DNA of 64,000 bases, taken from positions 992,001 to 1,056,000 of the forward strand of contig NZ_CP085336.1 of assembly GCF_020618475.1 (NCBI RefSeq), in the 5' to 3' direction. The DNA is from Haladaptatus halobius. GTDB taxonomy: Archaea > Halobacteriota > Halobacteria > Halobacteriales > Haladaptataceae. Below the pieces are notes generated by a model. The model was not told the origin of the DNA. It saw nothing but the letters and a program-made list of their open reading frames with translations, and did no database searches. Each line of letters opens with the position of its first letter. Position 1 is the first letter of the stretch. The position numbers and the translations under genes were made by a program. Shown one piece after another: positions 55,553 through 63,681 of this stretch.

Positions 55553-56724
55553 GCCGTCGTGTTTGACATTTTTGACTTTGATTTCCCCACTGCTCACTGC
55601 ACTCCCCCGATCAAACAATCCTCCCAACACACCGATCTCGAGACATCACTTTCCGAGTACGGATGGCTGATAACGAATGTTCAAGGACGATTGCTTCTCG
55701 GTCGTGGGAGCTTCCGCTTTGTGAGCGGCGACGATCCCACTAACGCTGTAATCGCTTCACATAATCTGAGTGTCGGACGCCAAGCCTATCGTCCGTCTGT
55801 TCGAACCGCAATCGCTCTTTCTACAGTGAAATACAGCGAGAGTGCCTCGGGGCTTGACCTCGAGGATGAATCGCGTAAGCGTTATCGTCCGACCGCCCGT
55901 TTCTTTGGACGTGATGGGCCGCCGGCCTGCTCGGACGTAAGTACGGGAGTTGCACAAACTCCCGGCGTTTGATACGGCGCGTTCCGGAACGCCCAGCGAG
56001 CACGATAGGCAGGGGATGGGCCGAATCGTCTCGACGTGGGAGGACGCCTATGGAGTCTGGAACCGCTTTGTCGTCCGGTATGACGGTAAAAGTTCTGACG
56101 CCGAAGCAGGAAGCCCCGACCCTTGTGGTCGGGGTAGTCCACCACCAGATAGCAGTTTTCGTGTGACAATAGAGGGTGGTTGTGAATTACCCCTCACAGA
56201 CCGCGCTCAGGGTGACTCACCACCTCGCTTCTTGCGGTGAGGGCTTACTTGTTCAGCGACGCGACTTGCAGATTCACCGCGAATCTAAAGCGGTCGCTGT
56301 CTCCGAAGGCGTGGATTCGGCCTGTCCGTTGCCTATCGTTCCGCACTGCGCAGTGCGTGGGAGGCAATGAGGGCTTCAACTCCTCCTACTTTCACGCACA
56401 CGCATCGCGTCGATAGTACATCAAGCTATCGAACGTGTAAGAACAACGAAGACTGCAGGTGTATCCCCTCCCTACTCGCTTCACTCGTTATGGAAGGGGC
56501 TTACCCGCCTGCAATTTAGCTAAAATCTTGGATGATTCGTGAACCGAAAACTAGGAATCTTTCTCACTCAAAGCTTCTTTTACACCTCTGAGAATATTAC
56601 GTGAATATTTATTAGGAAATATAACGTTTAGGTTAGAGTTTTGACGAAAGGAATATCAATACTATCGAACATACTGATACAAAACCGCTACCCTTATATA
56701 ATGGCGGTATAACATTGAATCTGC
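55553..56724. mobile_element. Remnants of IS200/IS605-type (TnpB) element ends
   Basis: No intact gene in 1.17 kb. The stretch GAAGCAGGAAGCCCCGACC, hairpin, GTAGTCCAC at 56104-56143 looks like the end of haloarchaeal TnpB elements, where the RNA guide scaffold and right end lie. A second GC-rich block (56440-56520: CCCCTCCC...GGAAGGGG, then CTTACCCGCCTGC) resembles another element end. The sequence is GC-richer than the flanking island. A plus frame at 55700-55970 ends RFFGRDGPPACSDVSTG, possibly TnpB-derived. Assignment is by recall of typical ends. Confidence 0.45.
56114..56134. repeat. Perfect 8-bp terminal hairpin of the TnpB-type remnant
   Basis: CCCCGACC-CTTGT-GGTCGGGG. It is preceded by GAAGCAGGAAG and followed by TAGTCCAC, the usual context of the subterminal hairpin in IS200/IS605-type elements of haloarchaea. 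Confidence 0.55.
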
Positions 56725-57606
56725 ATGGCACGCGACAAGAAATCCGCTAAGGAAGACGAAGAAACATCTCTAGAATCGACAGTAAATCGGCGGAACTATC
56801 TTAAAATAGCCGGTGCAAGTGCAACTGCACTAAGTGGATCGTTCATCGGCTCGAACTCCGTCGCTGGTGCATCTGGTGGTGGACCAGTGAACCCAAACGA
56901 GTGGACGCGTGTATTCCAGGATACCTTCAGTTCTGGATCACTAGATAACAGCAGTTGGGAAGTTGGGTATGGATGGGGAAATACCTCAGAAGCATCCGCC
57001 GAGCGAATTACGTCAGATAACGTCGCCGTGAAAAACAACCGACTTCATTTGTCTGGAACCCACGATGCTCAGGAGGTTTATGCTGGGGCGGTTAACACTC
57101 GAAATAAGGTCACGTTCGGTCCAGGGTCGTTCGTCGAGGCTCGGCTAAAGAATCCGTTCCGCGTCGGTTTCTTGCCGGCCTTTTGGGCAAAACCAAATTC
57201 TGGCGATTGGCCACCGGAAATCGATATTATGGAACTGTTTATGACCGGTGAAAGCACTGAAGATGAGGTATCGAGTGCGAACTTCAACATTCACTACTCG
57301 TCCTCGACAGAACCCGGTGACGGGTCGACGCATGAAATGCTTCCGACGCATTATGGAACCTCCTCAGATCTCACCGACAGTTTTCATGTATTCGGATGTG
57401 CGTGGCTCAAGGATCGCGTTGAATGGTTCTTTGACGGCCAAAAAGTCGGAGAGTGTACAGACGAGACTGCGCTTACTTCGCTCGAACACGGTGCTCCCTT
57501 CTACCTGATGCTAAATATTGGGGTCGATTCTATCGGCGATGTGAATTACAACGACTCTTGGGGCGAAAAACTAGTGGTTGACTGGGTTCGTGTCTGGGAA
57601 AAGTAA
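56725..57606 (+). CDS. GH16-family glycosidase/transglycosylase, copy 2
   Basis: 293 residues. A long charged N-region then a Tat signal (NRRNYLKIAGASATALSGSF), cleaved probably near SVAGA. Mature GH16: WTRVFQDTFSSGSLDNSSWE, AVNTRNKVTFGPGSFVEARL, and the catalytic PPEIDIMELF. All catalytic acids are present. The whole chain aligns with copy 1, but this gene is less AT-rich and has a better signal. It probably trims or remodels the exported polysaccharide outside the cell. Confidence 0.9.
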   Translation: MARDKKSAKEDEETSLESTVNRRNYLKIAGASATALSGSFIGSNSVAGASGGGPVNPNEWTRVFQDTFSSGSLDNSSWEVGYGWGNTSEASAERITSDNVAVKNNRLHLSGTHDAQEVYAGAVNTRNKVTFGPGSFVEARLKNPFRVGFLPAFWAKPNSGDWPPEIDIMELFMTGESTEDEVSSANFNIHYSSSTEPGDGSTHEMLPTHYGTSSDLTDSFHVFGCAWLKDRVEWFFDGQKVGECTDETALTSLEHGAPFYLMLNIGVDSIGDVNYNDSWGEKLVVDWVRVWEK

Positions 57607-57775
57607 TGCCAGCTCGAGTGGCTCGGGTGAGACAACCATCACATCTAAGCTCGATTATGGGATGGCAGTTCTGCAGAACTTTTTCTCAGACCTATCCAAG
57701 ACAAATCCATTTTAAGCCGGGACGGAAACGAACCAGGTGTTTACATCCGGGCTTTACATCTTTCTGACGGCCTTC

Positions 57776-58801
57776 TCATAGACTAATTTTTCCTCGAATT
57801 GGGGGCCCCAGCGTCCGGACAACCGGCATCGGAAGCCGCCGCCAAACCTGCTTGAAACGGTCGTACTTGCCATCATCGGGGTTTGGAAGGGTGACTTCGC
57901 CATCTGGGAAGTAGTGGTAGTCGTTATACCAAACCTTCTCGCCGCCGAAACTCTTCTTGAACGAGTAGACGCCCGAGCCTTCTCGCGTTCGCCCGAGGTC
58001 GTACGTTTCGTACCCGTTCTCGGCGCTCCACTCGAGACCTTCCCAGAGGAGGAGACTTCCGCCGTCCAAGTCCCGGTACTCGTAGTCCGCGACGCTCCCC
58101 CAGTGGAACACGCGGTCGCCGAAGGGGAAATCGATGATTCCGTTCACGAGGCGGCCGTCCTTGCGGGCGAGAAGCACCCGCATCCGGTCGCCCAGTCCGC
58201 GCCAGAGGCGCTCGTAGAACTCGAAGGCGTGGGGCGGACTCCCGTGACCGCGGACGCTCTCGACGTACAGGTCGAAATACTCCCGCAGGTCGGCCAGTGA
58301 GTCGGCCTCCGCGAGTTCGAGGTCGTTCTCCCGCGCCTGACGAACGTGACCCCGCCGACTCGAACTCAGCCCGTCCCACACCGCATCTGGGCCGTCGCCG
58401 ACCGGTATTCGGAACGTCAGGAACCGATTTCGTCGCTGATATCCCGGCGGGTCGCCGAGGTCGCGTCCCCTGAGCGAGACGAAATCCACGCCGAGTCGGT
58501 CGGCGACCTCCCGTACCCGGTCGAGCAGCGCCCACGTCGCCTCGTCGTCGTCGCGCGAGACGACCGACCCGTGCTCGGAGAACGGCATCGAGACGAGCTG
58601 ATCGTCGAACGCGCGGCTCCGCATGTGAACCAGCGGAATGCCGGCGACCAACTCGTCCCCGCGCCACGCGCCGAGACAGGACCACTGGTGGCCATACAGC
58701 TCGCACGCCTCGGCCCACTCCCAGAGCGCGAACACGGGACCGCCCGAATCTTCGACGAGGCTGTTCCACTCTCCACGATTGTCGACCATCCCCACCCGCA
58801 T
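57776..58801 (-). CDS. FemAB/GNAT-like protein of a polysaccharide operon
   Basis: 341 residues. Two GNAT-like halves: AWRGDELVAGIPLVHMRSRA in the first, and GLSSSRRGHVRQARENDLEL, LLARKDGRLVNGIIDFPFGD, LLLWEGLEWSAENGYETYDL, GRTREGSGVYSFKKSFGGEK in the second. The ending TYDLGRT-x-E-x-S-G is typical of the FemAB proteins found in exopolysaccharide/exosortase-type loci, which transfer an acyl or aminoacyl group. It is the last gene of a three-gene operon with the deacetylase (12 bases upstream) and GT2. Confidence 0.85.
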   Translation of the reverse strand: MRVGMVDNRGEWNSLVEDSGGPVFALWEWAEACELYGHQWSCLGAWRGDELVAGIPLVHMRSRAFDDQLVSMPFSEHGSVVSRDDDEATWALLDRVREVADRLGVDFVSLRGRDLGDPPGYQRRNRFLTFRIPVGDGPDAVWDGLSSSRRGHVRQARENDLELAEADSLADLREYFDLYVESVRGHGSPPHAFEFYERLWRGLGDRMRVLLARKDGRLVNGIIDFPFGDRVFHWGSVADYEYRDLDGGSLLLWEGLEWSAENGYETYDLGRTREGSGVYSFKKSFGGEKVWYNDYHYFPDGEVTLPNPDDGKYDRFKQVWRRLPMPVVRTLGPPIRGKISL

Positions 58802-58813
58802 CTTCCGCAGAGA

Positions 58814-59695
58814 CTACAGGCTGCGAGTTATGCTTTCGGGCACCGAGCCGAACTCGAACGAGGCGAGGAGACCGTCCAGTTTCTCGGCGGTCGATTCGAT
58901 GCCGTGATAGCTGACGAACCGCGCGTGCGGCGGGAGCGCGTCGGTCGCCACCTTCGGGTTGAACTCCCACGGGTGAAAGTAGAGCATCGCCGGAATCCCC
59001 CGGGCGTTGAGCGTTCGAATCCCGCGTTTCAACACCCACGTCGGGAGCAGTCGGGCGTAGAATCCGCCCGCGATGGGGAGGCGAAATCGCGGATGGAACA
59101 CCGCGGGCGGGAGTTCGAGGAGGGAACGGTCGTCGGAGCGGCGCTCGACATCCCCGCGGCCGCCCTCGTAGTGGACGGCCCTCCCGTTGGCGAAGGGGTT
59201 CTTCGGGTCGATTTGGTGCGGTCTCACCGGCGCGCCGCGGACGCCGTACATCGGCGTCCGAACCGGAAAGACGCTCGAATCGTACCAGTAGCCCTGGTCG
59301 ACGAGGGCGTCGAACGCCCACGCCGTCCTCTCCGTCACCGAGAAGTTCGGGGCGCGGAAGCCGACCGGTCGCTCCCCTGTGGCGTCCTCGATGGCGTCCG
59401 CGCTGCCGGCGAGTTCGCGCCGGAACTCGTCCGGCGAGAGGTCGAACAAGGGCGTGTGCGTGTGGCCGTGCGAGGCGATCTCGTGGCCCTCGTCGGCGAG
59501 CGACGCCGCGAGGTCGGGACGCTCGCGGATGAGTTCGCCCACCGCGAAGAACGTCGCGGTCACGTCGTGCGCGCGGAGGACATCTCGCACGATGTCCACC
59601 GATTCGGCCACCCTGTCTTCGGGGTCGCTAACCGACTCCCGCACCAGCGTCGCCGAGTACCAGTGTTCGAGGTCGAAGCTGACGACGTTCCTCAT
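58814..59695 (-). CDS. Polysaccharide deacetylase (CE4/NodB-type)
   Basis: 293 residues. NodB landmarks: VVSFDLEHWYSATLV (single Asp form, as in exosortase-linked deacetylases), TATFFAVGELIRERPDLAAS, HEIASHGHTHTPLFDLSPDE (metal His-x-x-x-His), GFRAPNFSVTERTAWAFDAL, and the late YFHPWEFNP. It removes N- or O-acetyl groups from a polysaccharide or its lipid-linked precursor. Its ATG overlaps the stop of the upstream GT2 gene (ATGA). No signal peptide is visible. Confidence 0.9.
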   Translation of the reverse strand: MRNVVSFDLEHWYSATLVRESVSDPEDRVAESVDIVRDVLRAHDVTATFFAVGELIRERPDLAASLADEGHEIASHGHTHTPLFDLSPDEFRRELAGSADAIEDATGERPVGFRAPNFSVTERTAWAFDALVDQGYWYDSSVFPVRTPMYGVRGAPVRPHQIDPKNPFANGRAVHYEGGRGDVERRSDDRSLLELPPAVFHPRFRLPIAGGFYARLLPTWVLKRGIRTLNARGIPAMLYFHPWEFNPKVATDALPPHARFVSYHGIESTAEKLDGLLASFEFGSVPESITRSL

Positions 59696-60987
59696 CCCCT
59701 CCCTCCCAAGTGGGCGTCGAGCGAGTGGAGGACAATGGCGGTGAAACAGGAGAAGATTCCGGCGAGGAGGAAGAGCGCCGAGGTGATCGCGAGCCCGAGG
59801 GGGAAGGTTTCGGTCTGGATGTAGTTCGTGAACGTCCAGTAGCCGAAGCCGAGTCCGACGAACGCCCCGAAGAAGCCCGGCACGCCGAGGATGGTCAGTG
59901 GATGCTCGCGCTCGACGGTTCGAAGGATATTCCCGACGAGGATCACCCCGTGCTGCACCGGATTGAGACTGCTCTCGCCCGTGTCGTACTTGATCTCCGT
60001 TCCGACGGTCTCGGTCCCGTAGCCGTGACGCTGCGCGTGATAGAGGATGTCGGTGCTCGCGTCCATGCTATCGCCGAGGAGTTCGTCCTCGGTCAACGTC
60101 TCGACGAACCGAGCGTCGTACGCCCGAAAGCCGCTCTGCGTGTCGCGCACCCACGAATCGGCGCGAACGACGCCGAGACTGAGGTTCGTCAGGACGTTCA
60201 CGACCTGGAGGCCGATCCGGCGATAGCTCGGTACATCGCTTTCGGTGTCCTCGGCGAACCGGCTTCCGATGACGAGTTCGGCCCCCGTCTCGCGCTGTTT
60301 CTCGACCAGTTTCGGAACGTCGTCTGGGTCGTGTTGACCGTCCCCGTCGAGGACGACCAGGTGGTCTGCCCCCCGGTTCTTCGCCTCCCGGAATAGGGTC
60401 TGGAGCGCCGCTCCGTACCCTCGATTTCGGTCGTTCCGGATGACCTCCGCTCCGGCGGCACGGGCGCGCTCCCCGGTTTCGTCCGAACTGCCGTCGTCCA
60501 CGACGAGGACAGCGCTCGCGTGGACGCGAACGCGCGAGACGACTTCGCCTATCGTCGCCGCCTCCTCGTAGGCCGGTATCCCGACCAGCACTCCGCTCGC
60601 GGTGCGGGGGATCGTGCTCGCGTCGACGGCGTAGGCGTTCGCGTTTCGGAGGGTGGCGACGCTCCGGTCGAAATCGATCCGGTTCGCCGGATTTCGGTGG
60701 ATGATGACGCCCGGAAATCCGAGTTCGCGGGCGAACCCGACGAGTCTCGTTTCGGGCTCGCCTTCGGCTCGCGCGAGAACGTGACATCCGAGTTGATGTG
60801 CGATTCGAACCGATTCGCTGTCGGAATCGCACGCGCCGACGACGAGTACCGCGTATCCGTGTCGCCACGCCCGAAGCACGGCTCTGGCGATCGCGCCCGC
60901 GTTGGTCTCGGTGGCGACGACGCCGACCGCGGGTCTGTCGTGCCGACTGTCTGCCGTGGTTTCGTTCTCACGGTGTTCGAAAGTCAT
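59692..60987 (-). CDS. Glycosyltransferase family 2, dolichyl-phosphate-sugar synthase type, with N-terminal extra domain
   Basis: 431 residues from ATG 60987 (MTFEHRENETTAD). Residues 1-145 form an unusual N-terminal domain (VGVVATETNAGAIARAVLRA, VLVVGACDSDSESVRIAHQL). The GT-A domain starts at GVLVGIPAYEEAATIGEVVS and holds VVDDGSSDETGERARAAGAE, LVVLDGDGQHDPDDVPKLVE (metal site) and SGFRAYDARFVETL. Two C-terminal membrane helices follow (ILGVPGFFGAFVGLGFGYW). It makes a polyprenyl-phosphate-linked sugar. First gene of the operon; the divergent gene starts 260 bases away. Confidence 0.9.
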   Translation of the reverse strand: MTFEHRENETTADSRHDRPAVGVVATETNAGAIARAVLRAWRHGYAVLVVGACDSDSESVRIAHQLGCHVLARAEGEPETRLVGFARELGFPGVIIHRNPANRIDFDRSVATLRNANAYAVDASTIPRTASGVLVGIPAYEEAATIGEVVSRVRVHASAVLVVDDGSSDETGERARAAGAEVIRNDRNRGYGAALQTLFREAKNRGADHLVVLDGDGQHDPDDVPKLVEKQRETGAELVIGSRFAEDTESDVPSYRRIGLQVVNVLTNLSLGVVRADSWVRDTQSGFRAYDARFVETLTEDELLGDSMDASTDILYHAQRHGYGTETVGTEIKYDTGESSLNPVQHGVILVGNILRTVEREHPLTILGVPGFFGAFVGLGFGYWTFTNYIQTETFPLGLAITSALFLLAGIFSCFTAIVLHSLDAHLGGRG

Positions 60988-61249
60988 AGGGAAAGCGGAA
61001 TATTCCACTTAGAATGGAATACTCTAACTGAGATCGAATATACCAACTAACACTTTGTTATTGACCCGTCACCGCGAGCGCAGTCGTCGCTATCGAACGA
61101 GAGGACGAGGGAACGCGTTCCTATCGAACCGCGCACGGTCGCGTAACGAGGATTACGACCGGGCTGTCGGTGGGATGATTTTCGAAAGCAGACGTTTCCA
61201 CGCGGTCCGGCCGGGCGAATTAAGGCTCCACTACCCGTCCCGACGTCCC

Positions 61250-61789
61250 ATGTGGCCATGGGAGCATCTGGGGTTCGGGTATCTCGCGTACTCTCTCGTC
61301 GTCCACCGATTGCGTGGGCGCCCGCCAAACGGAAGGGAAGTCGTCGTCCTCGCAGTTGCGACCCAACTCCCCGACGTGGTGGATAAGCCGCTCGCGTGGA
61401 CGGTGTCCGTCCTCCCGAGCGGCCGGTCGCTGGCCCACTCGGTGCTCATCGCGACGCTCGTCGTGGCACTGGTCACGATGTACTGTCGACGAACCGGTCG
61501 TGGAGGTGCGCTCGCGTTCGGCGTGGGGTACTTCTCGCACCTCGTCGGCGACGCGTACGGCCCGGCGCTGGCCGGGGAGTACGCCTATCTCTCGTTCCTA
61601 CTCTGGCCCGCGCTCCCCGTCGCCGCGGACGACGAACCGAGTTTCGCCGCGCACTTCGAGGAACTGCTTTCGATCGGATTCTCCGCGTCGGAGTTTCTGC
61701 TCGCCGCGGTGACGATACTGATCTGGGTGAGCGACGGCGTCCCCGGTCTGTCCGAGTTCGTCGGTGCACTGCCGCGACCGGGTCGCTGA
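61250..61789 (+). CDS. YdjM-type membrane-bound metal-dependent hydrolase-like protein
   Basis: 179 residues from ATG 61250 (MWPWEHLGFGYLAYSLVVHR); upstream codons in this frame lack support. Four or five membrane helices with conserved acidic and His residues between them: ATQLPDVVDKPLAWTVSVLP, GRSLAHSVLIATLVVALVTM and GVGYFSHLVGDAYGPALAGE. That H-x-x-x-D pattern is that of the YdjM/LexA-binding membrane hydrolase-like family. The biochemical function is unproven. Confidence 0.8.
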   Translation: MWPWEHLGFGYLAYSLVVHRLRGRPPNGREVVVLAVATQLPDVVDKPLAWTVSVLPSGRSLAHSVLIATLVVALVTMYCRRTGRGGALAFGVGYFSHLVGDAYGPALAGEYAYLSFLLWPALPVAADDEPSFAAHFEELLSIGFSASEFLLAAVTILIWVSDGVPGLSEFVGALPRPGR

Positions 61790-61900
61790 TAACGTCGGAG
61801 AGCTCCTCTTCGGATGGATTTCTGGAGAGCTATCTGGATAGCTCTCCAACGTTTCTCGATGGTACCTAGCTTTTTCCCGTCGGCGTGCGACTGCGGCGGC

Positions 61901-62875
61901 ATGGAGTACACGACGCTCGGCGACACCGGCGTGGAGGTCAGTCGCATCTGTCTCGGCTGCATGAGTTTCGGGTCGAGCGACTGGCGCGAGTGGATACTGG
62001 ACGAAGAGGAGAGCCTGCCCATCATCGAACGGGCCATCGACCTCGGTATCAACTTCTTCGACACAGCGAACATGTACTCGGGCGGCGAGAGCGAGCGCAT
62101 CCTCGGGACGGCACTGGAGGGCCGACGCGACGAGAGCGTAATCGCCACGAAGTGTTACTTCCAAATGGACGAGGACGACCCGAACTCGGGCGGCCTCTCG
62201 CGGAAAGCCATCGAGCAGGAACTCGACAACTCGCGCGACCGACTCGGCGTGGACACCATCGACCTCTATCAGATTCACCGCTGGGACGACGACACGCCCA
62301 TCGAGACGACGATGCGGGCGCTTAATGATGCGATTCGGCGCGAGAAGGTGCGCTACCTCGGCGCGAGTTCGATGTGGGCGTACCAGTTTGCGGACGCACT
62401 CCACACGAGCGACCGACTCGGACTCGATCGTTTCGTCACGATGCAGAACCACTACAACCTCGTCTACCGCGAGGAAGAGCGCGAGATGCATCCCCTCTGC
62501 GACCGCGAGGGAATCGGCGTCGTCCCGTGGAGTCCCCTCGCCCGCGGCTACCTCACCCGACCGCACGAGGAGATCGACGCCACGCTTCGCGGCGAGACGG
62601 AAGAGCACATGTACGAGCACCCCTACCGCGAGGGTGGCGGCGCGGAGATAAACGAACGCGTGCAGGAACTCGCCGCCGAGAAGGGCGTTACGATGGCACA
62701 GATCGCGCTGGCGTGGCTCTTCCACAAGGACTGGGTGGACGCTCCGATCGTCGGCACGACCAGCGTCGAACACCTGGAAGACGCCGTCGAAGCCCTCGAT
62801 ATCGATCTCTCGTCGGGCGATATGGCGTATCTCGAGGAGCCATACGAACCGGTTCGCGTCTCGGGACACGAGTGA
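61901..62875 (+). CDS. Aldo/keto reductase
   Basis: 324 residues from ATG 61901 (MEYTTLGDTGVEVSRICLGC). The catalytic tetrad can be read: Asp and Tyr in INFFDTANMYSGGESERIL, Lys in VIATKCYF, His in DLYQIHRWD. The C-terminal part (VPWSPLARGYLTRP, APIVGTTSVEHLEDAVEALD) is the NADP-binding end of the tim-barrel family. It reduces an aldehyde or ketone with NADPH, or acts in reverse; the substrate is unknown. It is in typical GC-rich haloarchaeal codon use, unlike the neighbouring island. Confidence 0.93.
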   Translation: MEYTTLGDTGVEVSRICLGCMSFGSSDWREWILDEEESLPIIERAIDLGINFFDTANMYSGGESERILGTALEGRRDESVIATKCYFQMDEDDPNSGGLSRKAIEQELDNSRDRLGVDTIDLYQIHRWDDDTPIETTMRALNDAIRREKVRYLGASSMWAYQFADALHTSDRLGLDRFVTMQNHYNLVYREEEREMHPLCDREGIGVVPWSPLARGYLTRPHEEIDATLRGETEEHMYEHPYREGGGAEINERVQELAAEKGVTMAQIALAWLFHKDWVDAPIVGTTSVEHLEDAVEALDIDLSSGDMAYLEEPYEPVRVSGHE

Positions 62876-62971
62876 TCGCAAATCCGCTGGGCCAGCGTGC
62901 CCCGGCGAACGGAGCGTGAACACCACAGCATTGAAATCGTTCAAGGACGATTGCGTTCCCTGGGGTACATC

Positions 62972-63649
62972 ATGGGGGATCTGTTCAGCCACGTATCACG
63001 ACGAAGCGTTCTCGCAACAACCGGGGTTCTCTTCGCCGGAATAGGCGCTTCTCGCGTCGCGAAGAGAGCGACGAACTCCGAGGACTCGTCGAACTCCGAG
63101 TCCTCGGTCAGTTTCGCATCCTTGTCGAACTCCGCTTCTTCAACCAGTTCCGAGTCCTCGACCGAGGGCCGCCTTCTCGTGGAGAATCCGACGAACCGGT
63201 CGCAGCGGTTCTCGATTTCGGTGTCGAAACGCCCGATTTCGACGTTCGTACTGACAAACCGGCGCGGGGAGACGAAAGTCGTCCGAAGCGCCGACGACGG
63301 TCTCCAGCTCGCGTCCGCGATGCGGACGGAGGCGACGAAGATAGAACCGAAAACCGACGTGGTGTTCGAGCGCGGGTACACCGTCGAGGCACACTCTATG
63401 CTCCGATTCCGGCTACGGGGAGTGCCGGAGCGCGGCCAATTACTCTACACGCTCAAGCCGAAGTCGGCGGATCAGACGACGCTCGTCGAGACGTGGGGGA
63501 CGATGGACTGCAGTTCGCAGTTCGACGTTTACCTCAGTCCGAACGAAACGCGGAGTTCGTGCGGAAGCCGGATATCCGAACTCGATCGGCACGACGGAGC
63601 GACCGAGCACACGATAGACCTGCGAACCGACTCGTCCAGCAACGGTTGA
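62972..63649 (+). CDS. Tat-exported hypothetical protein
   Basis: 225 residues from ATG 62972 (MGDLFSHVSRRSVLATTGVL), a twin-Arg signal with AGIGA at its end. Next a Ser/Asn/Glu-rich linker (SSNSESSVSFASLSNSASST), then a beta-rich domain (RLLVENPTNRSQRFSISVSK, FRLRGVPERGQLLYTLKPKS) that looks Ig-like, with two Cys that could pair. It is probably cell-surface. I do not recognise a family. Confidence 0.7.
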   Translation: MGDLFSHVSRRSVLATTGVLFAGIGASRVAKRATNSEDSSNSESSVSFASLSNSASSTSSESSTEGRLLVENPTNRSQRFSISVSKRPISTFVLTNRRGETKVVRSADDGLQLASAMRTEATKIEPKTDVVFERGYTVEAHSMLRFRLRGVPERGQLLYTLKPKSADQTTLVETWGTMDCSSQFDVYLSPNETRSSCGSRISELDRHDGATEHTIDLRTDSSSNG

Positions 63650-63681
63650 GCGTTCGCGCTCGGCGCGAGCGTCGAAGCACG

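Noticed and set aside
57924..59321. 465-codon minus-strand frame across the FemAB and deacetylase genes
   Set aside because: It is Arg/Pro-rich and lies in another frame over two well-supported genes. Long shadow frames are normal in GC-rich haloarchaeal DNA.
58346..59824. 492-codon plus-strand frame
   Set aside because: Antisense to the deacetylase, FemAB and GT2 genes, with Arg/Glu/Val-rich nonsense composition.
61598..62992. 464-codon minus-strand frame opposite the aldo/keto reductase
   Set aside because: The opposite strand carries a complete aldo/keto reductase with all catalytic residues. The antisense frame has no domain.
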